From contig NZ_AP022560.1 of assembly GCF_010726085.1 (NCBI RefSeq), positions 5,332,001 through 5,396,000 on the forward strand: a stretch of DNA of 64,000 nt, read 5' to 3'. The first letter of the stretch is position 1, and each line of letters opens with the position of its first letter. This document shows, piece after piece, positions 34,251 through 44,241 of this stretch. Made by a program: the position numbers and the translations under genes. Below the pieces are notes generated by a model that had not been told where the DNA came from, searched no databases, and saw only the letters and a list, made by a program, of their open reading frames with translations. Source of the DNA: Mycolicibacterium moriokaense. GTDB taxonomy: Bacteria; Actinomycetota; Actinomycetes; Mycobacteriales; Mycobacteriaceae.

Positions 34251-35417
34251 TCAGACCCCGACGGTCAGACCGACCTTCTGGAACTCCTTGAGATCGCAGT
34301 ATCCGGCCTTCGCCATCGACCGCCGCAGGCCACCTACCAGGTTCAACGAGCCGAACGGATCGTCGGACGGACCGGTGAGCACCTGCCCCAGCGACGGCCG
34401 CTCCCCAAGCGCCACCTGCAGCAGAGCACCGCGCGGTAGCGACGGGTGCGCAGCGGCCGCGGGCCAGAACCAGCCGCCGCCTAGCGCCTCGGCGGCGGTG
34501 GCCAGCGGCGTGCCGAGCACCACGGCGTCGGCGCCGCAGGCGATGGCCTTGGCCAGGTCGCCGGAGGTGTGGATGTCGCCGTCGGCAAGCACGTGGACGT
34601 AGCGGCCACCGGTCTCGTCGAGGTACTCACGGCGCGCTGCGGCGGCGTCTGCGATCGCCGTCGCCATCGGCACGCTGATACCCAGCACCTCGTCGCTGGT
34701 GGTGACGCCGCTGGTCGACCCGTAGCCCACGATGACGCCCGCCGCGCCGGTCCGCATCAGGTGCAGGGCGGTGCGGTGGTCGAGCACGCCTCCGGCCACG
34801 ACGGGTATGTCGAGTTCGGAGATGAAGGTCTTGAGGTTCAGTGGCTCGCCGACACCGTGATCCTGGGCGACGCGCTCGGCCGAGATGATGGTGCCCTGGA
34901 TGACCAGCAGGTCGATGCCCGCGGCGACGAGCGCAGGCGTCAGCGCCTGGGCGTTTTGCGGACTCACGCGAACCGCCGTCGTCACCCCGGCGTCGCGGAT
35001 CCGCGCCACCGCAGCTCCCAGCAGGTCGGGATCCAGCGGCGCGGCGTGCAGTTGCTGCAGCAGCCGGATGGCTGCCGAGGGTCCCCTACTTACGTGTGGG
35101 CCCACCGGTTCCTTCTCGGCCGCGGCGATGACTTGGGCGATCTTCTCCTCGACGTCGGCATGCCGACCGATGAGGCCTTCGCCGTTCAGCACACCGAGGC
35201 CGCCGAGGCGGCCTATCTCGATGGCGAACTCCGGCGACACCAGCGCGTCGGTCGGATGCGTGACGACCGGGATCTCGAAGCGGTACGCATCGAGCTGCCA
35301 GGCGGTGGAGACATCCTGGGACGAACGTGTGCGTCGTGACGGCACGATGTTGATGTCGTCGAGTTCGTAAGTGCGACGGGCGGTTCGGCCCATGCCGATT
35401 TCGACCATGTCACGCAC
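34251..35417 (-). CDS. guaB3: GuaB3-type IMP dehydrogenase family protein
   Basis: 388 codons, (beta/alpha)8 barrel of the IMPDH/GMPR family without CBS domains, as in actinobacterial GuaB3. MGRTARRTYELDDINIVPSR opens the barrel, and GAAGVIVGYG is the phosphate-binding loop. The loop where catalytic IMPDHs have a Cys in GPGSICTTR is here GYGSTSGVTT, so the catalytic cysteine is absent. GTG 35417 has GGAG at good spacing; ATG 35408 is the alternative. It lies 50 bp downstream of guaB2. Confidence 0.92.
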   Translation of the reverse strand: MRDMVEIGMGRTARRTYELDDINIVPSRRTRSSQDVSTAWQLDAYRFEIPVVTHPTDALVSPEFAIEIGRLGGLGVLNGEGLIGRHADVEEKIAQVIAAAEKEPVGPHVSRGPSAAIRLLQQLHAAPLDPDLLGAAVARIRDAGVTTAVRVSPQNAQALTPALVAAGIDLLVIQGTIISAERVAQDHGVGEPLNLKTFISELDIPVVAGGVLDHRTALHLMRTGAAGVIVGYGSTSGVTTSDEVLGISVPMATAIADAAAARREYLDETGGRYVHVLADGDIHTSGDLAKAIACGADAVVLGTPLATAAEALGGGWFWPAAAAHPSLPRGALLQVALGERPSLGQVLTGPSDDPFGSLNLVGGLRRSMAKAGYCDLKEFQKVGLTVGV

Positions 35418-35467
35418 GGAGCCATCTCCTCTTCGCGCAAGCGCTCATCGGTGAACGCAAACGCTCG

Positions 35468-37553
<2,086 letters not shown>

Positions 37554-37580
37554 GCGCGCAACCCGGGTTAGCTGCCTGCG

Positions 37581-38795
37581 CTAGCTGCCCTCTCCCCCGG
37601 AGCCGCCTGACTCCGGCTCAGGAACCACGATGGTCGTCTGCGGCGCCTGCCGCTGTGTCGGCGGCGCCTGCCGCTGGACTGTCGGGGCTTGGACTGTTGC
37701 CGACGGCGCCTGAACCGTTGCCGACGGCGCCTCCACAGTCGCCGGCGGGGCCTGCACGGCTGTCGGCGCCTCCTCGGCGGCCTCGGAAACAGTCGTCGCA
37801 GGCGCGGGCTGCGTTCTCGTGGTCAGTGCCACGGTGGTGCTCGTGGTTGGCGGCAGTGTCGCCACCGTCGAGCTCGCAGGCGCGTCCTCCTCCGGCGTCG
37901 CCGCGCTGTTCTCAGACGTCGGCGGCACCGTTGTCGGGATGGTCGACGGCGGAACCTGCGCCACCGAACTGGTCGGAGGCGACGTGGCGGTTGTCGCCGA
38001 CGACGGCGGGGTGGGCGACGAAGTCTGGCCTGGCGGCGGCGTCGTCTCCGACGGCGTCGTCGTGGTCTCGGACGGCGACGTGGTCTCCGAAGGTGACGTC
38101 GTGGACGTCGAAGTCTCCGGCGAACTCGTCTCGGACGACGTGGGCGTTTCGAGCACGACCACCTCGGGGAAGGTCGGCGGCGGCACGTCGGGCGGCAGCG
38201 TCGCCGCCGCGTCCTTCGCCTCGACCTTCACCGTCAGCTCCTGCCACTGGCTGACCAGTTCCTGCTTCTGTGCATCGTCGCTGACCGTCGCGACGGTCGT
38301 GGTCAGAGTCTCCAGCTTCTGCTGGGCGGCGTCCCACTGTCCTTGGTCGACGAGCTGCTGCACCTCGGCGAGTTGTTGCGATGCGAGCATCACCGCGTCG
38401 TCCCGCGGGGCCGCCGGCTCACCGAAGATCATGGTGCGCAGTCCGTACAGCGTGTCGCCCGGTCCCGCACCCGCGACGACGCTGGCGAACCCGCCGAGAC
38501 ACAGCACCGCCGCCGCGGTCGACCCGACGAGCGCCAGGGTCCGGCGCGACCGGCGCGTGCGCTGTGCGGCGTCCAGTGCGATCACCGCGTCCCGCGGCGT
38601 GACCGGCACCGACATCGGCTTCTGCCGAATCTCGTCGCGCCATCCGGACAACAGGCTGATGAGCTCAGCTTCGCCGGGATCGGTCGCATACACCGGCTGC
38701 TCGGTGGCGAGCGCGTCGAGGAAGCGATCGCTCCGATTGATCTCGTTGAGCGACGGATCGCCCCCGTTGGAAGTCCAGCGTCCGAAGTCAGGCAT
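37581..38795 (-). CDS. rsdA: anti-sigma-D factor RsdA
   Basis: 404-aa single-pass membrane protein. The cytoplasmic part (about 1-80) carries the sigma-binding segment (PSLNEINRSDRFLDALA). A transmembrane span follows (TLALVGSTAAAVLCLGGFAS), then a short helical region and a very long Thr/Ser/Pro-rich extracytoplasmic tail (from about 200) with short tandem repeats such as ATVQAPS and RQAPPTQ. ATG 38795 overlaps the sigD stop by 8 bp. In M. tuberculosis RsdA is degraded via ClpP to free SigD; the same is likely here. Confidence 0.92.
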   Translation of the reverse strand: MPDFGRWTSNGGDPSLNEINRSDRFLDALATEQPVYATDPGEAELISLLSGWRDEIRQKPMSVPVTPRDAVIALDAAQRTRRSRRTLALVGSTAAAVLCLGGFASVVAGAGPGDTLYGLRTMIFGEPAAPRDDAVMLASQQLAEVQQLVDQGQWDAAQQKLETLTTTVATVSDDAQKQELVSQWQELTVKVEAKDAAATLPPDVPPPTFPEVVVLETPTSSETSSPETSTSTTSPSETTSPSETTTTPSETTPPPGQTSSPTPPSSATTATSPPTSSVAQVPPSTIPTTVPPTSENSAATPEEDAPASSTVATLPPTTSTTVALTTRTQPAPATTVSEAAEEAPTAVQAPPATVEAPSATVQAPSATVQAPTVQRQAPPTQRQAPQTTIVVPEPESGGSGGEGS

Positions 38796-39366
38796 GGTCG
38801 TGCCCCGTTGCGATGATCTCTTCCTTGAGCCGTGCCAGCGCACGGTGCTGGGCGACTCGGACCGCGCCCGCAGTGCTTCCGACGGCCTCGGCGGTCTCTT
38901 CGGCACTCATGCCGACGACCACGCGCAGGATCAGGATTTCTCGCTGCTTCTCCGGTAGCACGGCCAGTAGCTTCTTCATCCGCGCCGATGCTTCGGAGTC
39001 CAGCGCCATCTGCTCAGGTCCTGCGTCCAGTGAGAACCGTTCCGGCACGACATCCGTCGGGTCGGAGCGATTCCTGCCCGCTGCGCGATGCGCGTCAGCG
39101 ACCTTGTGCGCAGCAATGCCGTACACGAAGGCCAGGAACGGTCGTCCCTGATCCTTGTAGCGCGGCAGCGCCGTGATGGCGGCCAAGCACACCTCCTGGG
39201 CAATGTCATCTGCTGACAGGCCACTTCGCTCAGTCGACCCCACCCTGGCCCGGCAATACCGGACGACGATGGGACGAATGGTCTCAAGCACCCTCCGGAG
39301 TGCGTCCCGGTTGCCCGCTACAGCCTCAGCAACGACAGCATCGAGACGTTCTCCCGAAATTGTCAT
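38788..39366 (-). CDS. sigD: ECF RNA polymerase sigma factor SigD
   Basis: 192-aa extracytoplasmic-function sigma factor. Region 2 (LSADDIAQEVCLAAITALPRY) binds core and the -10 element, and region 4 (LPEKQREILILRVVVGMSAEE) is the helix-turn-helix for the -35. I chose ATG 39366 because GGAGAG is 10 bp upstream; the TTG nine bases earlier would lie on the ribosome site. It heads a two-gene unit with rsdA. Confidence 0.95.
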   Translation of the reverse strand: MTISGERLDAVVAEAVAGNRDALRRVLETIRPIVVRYCRARVGSTERSGLSADDIAQEVCLAAITALPRYKDQGRPFLAFVYGIAAHKVADAHRAAGRNRSDPTDVVPERFSLDAGPEQMALDSEASARMKKLLAVLPEKQREILILRVVVGMSAEETAEAVGSTAGAVRVAQHRALARLKEEIIATGHDHA

Positions 39367-39457
39367 CGTGGGCAATCTCTCCAGCGTTACTTGCAGGACA
39401 TGTACAGGTGGCGGTTGGCTCAGCTAAACAATAACTTTCAGGATGGCGTGCCCGGGC

Positions 39458-40246
39458 TCAGCGGACGGCCCACACGCCGCCCCGTGACCGGACTGTGTCG
39501 GCAGATTCGTCGCGGATGGCGGCCACCTCTACTTCTGAGCGCGTCACGCTGCCGATGCCGGCCAACAAGCTCGCCAACGCCCAGCGCAGCGGGATCATTC
39601 CGAGGCGCTCGGTCACGCTCAATGCGCTATCGGCGACCCGCCGGGAGCTGTCGAGGTCACCGGCGCAGCACAGCGCCGCAGCGCGCACCACGTCTGATTT
39701 CACGCTGTGTCGTGCCGAACCGAGAGCTGCGGCAGCGGCCACGGCTCTATCGGCATGTTCGACCGCCGCCTGGCCCTGACCCCTGGCCATCGCCAGTTCC
39801 GCGGAGACCCACGCAATCCGCACGTGCAGTCGGGCGGGCACCGACGCGTCAAGCAGGTCGGCGGCGCGACGCAGTGCCCGCTGCGATGCCGCGAACCGAC
39901 CCACGCCCAACGCGTCAGCGGCCAGACCGATCATTGCGTCGGCGCCGGCCTCGCGGTCGGATCCCGCGATCGCCGCCGCGCGCCCGTCCCAGGCGCGTGC
40001 CAGATCGTGCCAGCCGAGCTGCCGCAAGAACGACGCGCGGGTGCTGTAGGCCAACGACTGCAACGGGTCCGGGGCGCTGCGGCGCAGCTGCGCGAGATCG
40101 GAGAGCGCGCTGCTGTAGCGGCCCTGCCCGCCGGCCGCCACGGCACGCAGCCAGAGCTCGTGCGGAGTTGTCGCGGCGGGCAGCGGCCAACGACCCGGCT
40201 CATCGCCGAACGCAGCATCGGCCAGAACCGCCGTGGAAGTGGTCAT
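39458..40246 (-). CDS. TPR-like hypothetical protein (Rv3415c-like)
   Basis: 262-aa all-helical protein rich in Ala and Leu with repeated helix pairs that look like tetratricopeptide repeats (for example RYSSALSDLAQLRRSAPDP and FAASQRALRRAADLLD). No signal peptide or membrane span. It sits between sigD and whiB3, as Rv3415c does, and is divergent from whiB3. It may act as an interaction scaffold. Function unknown. Confidence 0.78.
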   Translation of the reverse strand: MTTSTAVLADAAFGDEPGRWPLPAATTPHELWLRAVAAGGQGRYSSALSDLAQLRRSAPDPLQSLAYSTRASFLRQLGWHDLARAWDGRAAAIAGSDREAGADAMIGLAADALGVGRFAASQRALRRAADLLDASVPARLHVRIAWVSAELAMARGQGQAAVEHADRAVAAAAALGSARHSVKSDVVRAAALCCAGDLDSSRRVADSALSVTERLGMIPLRWALASLLAGIGSVTRSEVEVAAIRDESADTVRSRGGVWAVR

Positions 40247-40674
40247 CGGTGCCGCACGCTATCAACGGCGGCCGCGATACCCGGTACCGGCGGGCACGTT
40301 TCGAATCCCCTCGAAAATCACATTGGTTAACAGTTGGTGCTGCCAATGTTAAATCCATGTAAGCCAGAGTTGGGTCGCAGAAATTTGCCACAGTGGCGCC
40401 ATTCGACGCGATCAGGAAAAATGCGCCTCGCCGACCGCCGCGGCGCCTTTGCTTAACATCGAACTCGTTGCGACTGAGTCCCAATGATGAACGTGAAGTA
40501 AATTCTGGACCTGCCCGTATGCCGTTAAGCACATGTGCAGGCTATTGACGGAATTTCGTAAGCCCCCCTAGTTTGTGGGCACGAGAAGTCATCGGCGACT
40601 TGAGCTCGGACCGGTTTTAAAACTCACGCACTCGCGTAGTTGACGAAATGGGTGTGTAGAGAGGGGTTTTTCCA
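40247..40674. promoter_or_regulatory. long divergent intergenic region upstream of whiB3
   Basis: 428 bp without a protein gene and AT-richer than its surroundings. It holds a large dyad, TTAACAGTTGG (40327-40337) with CCAATGTTAA (40343-40352), two further TTAA(C/G) words near 40454 and 40525, and a ribosome site AGAGGGG before whiB3. This fits a multi-input promoter. No RNA gene is evident. Confidence 0.55.
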
Positions 40675-40965
40675 ATGCCACAGCCGCAACAGCTTCCCGG
40701 GCCCAATGCAGATATCTGGGATTGGCAGATCGCCGGCCTTTGCCGAGGCGTCGACTCGTCCATGTTCTTTCACCCCGACGGCGAGCGGGGCCGGGCGCGC
40801 GCCCAGCGCGAGATGCGCGCCAAGGAGATGTGCCGGAGCTGCCCGGTGATCGCGCAGTGCCGCTCGCACGCACTATCCGTCGGAGAGCCTTACGGCATCT
40901 GGGGCGGGCTGTCCGAGTCCGAGCGCGAATTGTTGCTGAAGCGGGGTATCCGCCGCGCCTCGTAG
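40675..40965 (+). CDS. whiB3: WhiB3 iron-sulfur redox regulator
   Basis: 96-aa Wbl protein that binds a 4Fe-4S cluster and senses NO, O2 and redox state; in M. tuberculosis it controls polyketide lipid synthesis. The cluster ligands are Cys23, Cys53, Cys56 and Cys62 (MCRSCPVIAQC), and the GIWGG turn near residue 75 and basic C-terminus are typical. ATG is preceded by AGAGGGG. A strong terminator follows at 40991-41024. Confidence 0.97.
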   Translation: MPQPQQLPGPNADIWDWQIAGLCRGVDSSMFFHPDGERGRARAQREMRAKEMCRSCPVIAQCRSHALSVGEPYGIWGGLSESERELLLKRGIRRAS

Positions 40966-40990
40966 TACAGAACCACTAAACAGAGCGAAA

Positions 40991-41024
40991 GGCCCCACCC
41001 GGGCGTTACGGGTGGGGCCTTTTC
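40991..41024 (+). terminator. intrinsic terminator after whiB3
   Basis: GGCCCCACCC and GGGTGGGGCC form a 10-bp stem with a loop of nine bases, followed by TTTT. It ends the whiB3 transcript. Confidence 0.9.
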
Positions 41025-41095
41025 GTTGGTGTCAGGGCAGCGGGCCGATCGCCACCGCGGGCAGCGCCGCCGTCGCCGAAAGCGTCGTCACCGCA

Positions 41096-41263
41096 ATGTC
41101 ACTCGCGGTCGCCGGAAGCATTGCCTGTGTGGCGTGCGCGTTCTGCAAGAAGTGCGTCGCCTGCCTCGGCTGCGTCGGCTGCACCGATTGCGTCGGCTGC
41201 ATCGGGTGCTACAACTGCTCAGGCCTGCGGTTCGCCGTCGGGCTGCGCGACGTCCACGTCTGA
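41096..41263 (+). CDS. cysteine-array peptide with eleven CXX repeats, 55 aa
   Basis: From residue 11 the peptide reads CVACAFCKKCVACLGCVGC and continues TDCVGCIGCYNC: eleven cysteines, each exactly three residues from the next, then a conserved-looking tail SGLRFAVGLRDVHV. The start may be ATG 41096 (short hydrophobic leader MSLAVAGSIA) or GTG 41012, which would overlap the whiB3 terminator. Similar Cys-every-third-residue arrays occur in uncharacterised proteins of other prokaryotes. Possible roles are metal or Fe-S binding, a disulfide solenoid, or a modified peptide. It lies directly after WhiB3 and overlaps the convergent DUF4349 gene by 45 bp. Confidence 0.6.
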   Translation: MSLAVAGSIACVACAFCKKCVACLGCVGCTDCVGCIGCYNCSGLRFAVGLRDVHV

Positions 41264-42187
41264 TTGCTCGGCGTCTGATTGCTCGGCCGGCCTGGACACC
41301 GCCACTGGCGCGGGCCGGCGAGCCCCGGCGACCCGGACTATCCCGTAGATGAGACCGACGACAACGGCGAGCAGGACCAGCCAGGGCAGCAGCAGACCGA
41401 AGAGCAACACCAGGTTTCCGGCGACGAAAACCATTGTGTCCCATCCTCGTTCGACCTGACCCATGAAGCCCTGATACTCCTTGGGGGCTGGCCCACCGAT
41501 CGTCTGAGCAACGAAGGTGACGTTGACGGTGCTGTATTCGATCTGATCGCCGAGCGCTTCTCGCTGGGCGCGCAGGCTGTCCAGATCCGCCTGGCGCTGT
41601 GACAGCGCGTCCTCGGCAGAGATGAGCGCCTCGGGGTCCCTGGCGTCGCGCATGATCGCCAGCAGACGATCGACCGATGTCTGCAGGGCCTTGATCCGCG
41701 CATCGAGGTCGACCCGTTGCGCGGTGACATCCTCAGATGTGGTTTCGGCGCTCTGCACCGTGCCCAGATCTTTGAGTTCGCGCACCACACCATCGAGCTT
41801 GGCCGCGGGAACTCGCAGCACGATCGAGGTGCGGGCGAATCCGCGGTCTGACCCCGCATCCTCGCTGCGGCTGTCGACCCGACCGCCGGCCTCCTCCGCC
41901 AGGACGGCCGCCTTGTCCGCAGCATCGGAGGTGTTGGAGACGCTGATGGTCATCGACGCGGTTTTGATGACGTCGCGCGTGACGTCATCAAATGGCGCAG
42001 GTCCCTTCTCGGGTGGGGCCTCGGGTGCGGCGACGCCGCCGTCGGCCATCGCGGGGCTGGGCGCGTCATCGCGATGGGACTGTGTGCCGCATGCGGTCAC
42101 GAAGCCCAACATCGCGATAGCCGAAATCGCCAACGTCACCCACTGGCGGATCAAACTGCAGGAGGTCCCGCTCATGGCAGCCACCAT
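41219..42187 (-). CDS. DUF4349 membrane-anchored lipoprotein
   Basis: 322 aa. An N-terminal export signal ends in a lipobox-like FVTAC (Cys near residue 33). The DUF4349 domain has the coiled-coil core QRVDLDARIKALQTSVDRLL and follows TASMTISVSN. A single membrane span lies near the C-terminus (VLLFGLLLPWLVLLAVVVGL), after which comes an Asp/Gln-rich tail (AEQSDAEQSDVDV). The family is of unknown function and envelope-located. ATG 42187 or the internal ATG 42175 could start it. The 3' end overlaps the cysteine-array gene on the other strand. Confidence 0.83.
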   Translation of the reverse strand: MVAAMSGTSCSLIRQWVTLAISAIAMLGFVTACGTQSHRDDAPSPAMADGGVAAPEAPPEKGPAPFDDVTRDVIKTASMTISVSNTSDAADKAAVLAEEAGGRVDSRSEDAGSDRGFARTSIVLRVPAAKLDGVVRELKDLGTVQSAETTSEDVTAQRVDLDARIKALQTSVDRLLAIMRDARDPEALISAEDALSQRQADLDSLRAQREALGDQIEYSTVNVTFVAQTIGGPAPKEYQGFMGQVERGWDTMVFVAGNLVLLFGLLLPWLVLLAVVVGLIYGIVRVAGARRPAPVAVSRPAEQSDAEQSDVDVAQPDGEPQA

Positions 42188-42231
42188 GCCATTCGCTGTG
42201 AACTTCGACCATTTTCGCTGGTTGGATAGCT

Positions 42232-43095
42232 CTAGAGGACATCCATCCGTTCGGCTACCTGCTTGAGAAAGGCTCGTGCAGCCACAGATGCACTCGCCGA
42301 CACGGCAACACCGAGGTGTCTGACGGTACGAGGAACCAACGGCCGCACCGCAACACCCGGCAGCTCGGGCAGACCTGCTCCAGGCAGGATGCTCACGCCG
42401 AGTCCCGCCGCCACGATCTCAAGCGCCGCCGCAATTTCACGCGCTTCGAAGGCCAAGTCGAACCGGACACCGGCCTTTCGCGCCACCGGCATGAATACAT
42501 CTGCTGCGCCACCGGTACCCCGCACGAATGGTTCCTTCGCCAAATCGGCGTAGCCGACCGCATCCTTCGCGGCCAGCCAACTGCCGTCGGGCACCACCGC
42601 GACCATCTCCTGGTCACCGAGCGCTGCAACGTCAAGTCCCTTGGCGGGCAGGCTAACTACACCGGCTTCTACGGCTCCCTGGTCGAGCCAGTCCCGTATC
42701 TCCTGTTCGCTTCCCTCCAATAGTCGAATGGTGACGGCCGGGTGCCGACGGGCGAACGTCCGGAGTTCCGGAGCGATCAACGTGGCCGTGGCCGTCGGAA
42801 TGCTCGCGAGGCTCAACGTCCCGGTCGCATCGCCCGCGAGGGCGGCGGTTTCGGTCCGCATCAACGCCATGTGCCGCACCGCCTCCCGCGCATGTGCCAC
42901 AGCGACGGAGCCGGCTTCGGTCAGGACGACGCCATCGCGACGGCGGACGAACAGCGACAGGCCGAGGTCACGCTCCAGCGCGGTGATCGCGCGGCTGACC
43001 GCCGGTTGCGACAGCCCGAGCCGGTGGCTTGCCGCGGTGAAGCCTCCGTGATCGGACACTGCGAGGAACGTCTCGAGCTGCGTGAGCGTCGTCAT
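42232..43095 (-). CDS. LysR-family transcriptional regulator
   Basis: 287 aa. The helix-turn-helix is LAVSDHGGFTAASHRLGLSQPAVSRAI in outline at residues 8-35, and the effector-binding domain covers about 90-285. ATG 43095 has GGAGGACTCG in front. Upstream lies an inverted repeat TCCATA-N10-TATGGA (43124-43145) with the T-N11-A shape expected of LysR sites, between this gene and the divergent cupin gene, which is the likely target. Effector unknown. Confidence 0.93.
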   Translation of the reverse strand: MTTLTQLETFLAVSDHGGFTAASHRLGLSQPAVSRAITALERDLGLSLFVRRRDGVVLTEAGSVAVAHAREAVRHMALMRTETAALAGDATGTLSLASIPTATATLIAPELRTFARRHPAVTIRLLEGSEQEIRDWLDQGAVEAGVVSLPAKGLDVAALGDQEMVAVVPDGSWLAAKDAVGYADLAKEPFVRGTGGAADVFMPVARKAGVRFDLAFEAREIAAALEIVAAGLGVSILPGAGLPELPGVAVRPLVPRTVRHLGVAVSASASVAARAFLKQVAERMDVL

Positions 43096-43123
43096 CGAGT
43101 CCTCCATACCGCTGACGCAATCC

Positions 43124-43145
43124 TCCATAACTAATCAGCTATGGA
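43124..43145. promoter_or_regulatory. LysR-type binding site between regulator and cupin
   Basis: TCCATA (43124-43129), ten bases, TATGGA (43140-43145). Extra TCCTCCATA words at 43119-43129 and 43100-43108 make a short direct repeat that could extend the site. Confidence 0.6.
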
Positions 43146-43231
43146 ACCTCCAAGGATCTATGCGTTGGAGTAATCGTAGGACCCAATCGGCTCGAACCTG
43201 CGACTCGAACCTACGAAAGGAAACGATCACC

Positions 43232-43582
43232 ATGACGAACGTGTATGCGCCTGAGGACATCGTGTGGCATGAAACCGACCTCGGCCAGAATTTCTGGATC
43301 AGCGACGACCTCGTCGGTGCCCGGTATTCCACACTGTTTAGCGCCCAGCTGACGAAGTTCGGCCCGGGCGGCGGATCCCCGCCCCACCACCACGGCTATA
43401 ACCATGCGTTCTACTTCTTGACGGGCATCGGATGCGTGCGTATCGGCGATCAGACTTGGCCGATCACACCGGGCAGCTTCGTCAAGGTGCCCGCGAACGC
43501 CGAACACAACTTGACCAACACCGGCAATGACGACCTGGTCTTCCTCGTCATCTACGACCCGCCGCACGTGGCGACCGACTAA
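43232..43582 (+). CDS. cupin-domain protein, 116 aa
   Basis: Single cupin barrel. The metal-site motif 1 is HHHGYNHAFYFLTG near residue 51, and motif 2 is PANAEHNLTNTG near residue 88, so a mononuclear metal site is intact. ATG 43232 has AAAGGAAA upstream. It is divergent from the LysR gene and probably its regulatory target. Enzymatic role (dioxygenase, isomerase) cannot be told. Confidence 0.85.
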   Translation: MTNVYAPEDIVWHETDLGQNFWISDDLVGARYSTLFSAQLTKFGPGGGSPPHHHGYNHAFYFLTGIGCVRIGDQTWPITPGSFVKVPANAEHNLTNTGNDDLVFLVIYDPPHVATD

Positions 43583-44214
43583 CCGTCGAGGGGGTTGGCC
43601 CCGATCCGTCCGGCGCCGTTGTTAGCAATCGAGGCCGCAGCGGCACTGCCCGGCTTGCGCCGCGCCTGCTCCTCGAAATGCGCGATGAACTCAGGGCCGA
43701 ACCCCTGCCGTGGATGCCGCGCGAGGATCACTGCACGCAGTTCCTCCGGGAACTCTTCCGGCCGGCGCCCTGCGACGTCCCAGCTGGTGGCGACCTGCAA
43801 CAGGTGAGACTCCGGGTCGTCGACCGCCGAGACGTCAGGGCGCATGTGCAGCACGATGATCTCCTCGGCCCGTGTCGCCCGCTCGGCCGGCCACCCGGCC
43901 GCGACGCCGAACACCCAGGCGAGGCTGCCGCCGGACTCTTCGAAGGGCATGCGATGAGTGTCGAACGCTTCGGTCAGGCCCAGATCGTGCAGCATCGCGG
44001 ACACGTACAGCAGTTCCTCGTCGAAGGCGATGTCGTGGGCCGCCGCGTACTTCGTCGCCCACAGGTACGAGCGGAAGCAGTGGTGGAGCAGGGCCGGGGA
44101 GTAGAAGCGGGTGGCTACCGAGAGCGCGGCGGACGCCGCAGACGTCTGAGGAAACGTCAGGTCGGACCTCACCACGTCGGCAATCGGTGATCCCATGCCA
44201 GACACAACGTTCAC
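43579..44214 (-). CDS. HD-domain phosphohydrolase-like protein
   Basis: 211 aa with HD-fold signatures: His in LLHHCFRSYLWA near residue 45, the His-Asp pair in MLHDLGLT near residue 75, and a later His in LHMRPDVSAVDD. The spacing resembles cyanamide-hydratase-like HD proteins. GTG 44214 follows AAGGGAGC. Its stop overlaps the end of the cupin gene by 4 bp from the opposite strand. Substrate unknown. Confidence 0.8.
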   Translation of the reverse strand: MNVVSGMGSPIADVVRSDLTFPQTSAASAALSVATRFYSPALLHHCFRSYLWATKYAAAHDIAFDEELLYVSAMLHDLGLTEAFDTHRMPFEESGGSLAWVFGVAAGWPAERATRAEEIIVLHMRPDVSAVDDPESHLLQVATSWDVAGRRPEEFPEELRAVILARHPRQGFGPEFIAHFEEQARRKPGSAAAASIANNGAGRIGANPLDG

Positions 44215-44241
44215 AGCGCTCCCTTCATTGCGTAAAAGCAG

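Noticed and set aside
41088..41444. Arg-rich leftward ORF opposite the cysteine array
   Set aside because: Its CSRR/RRS pattern is simply the reverse complement of the CXX codons and part of the DUF4349 gene in another frame.
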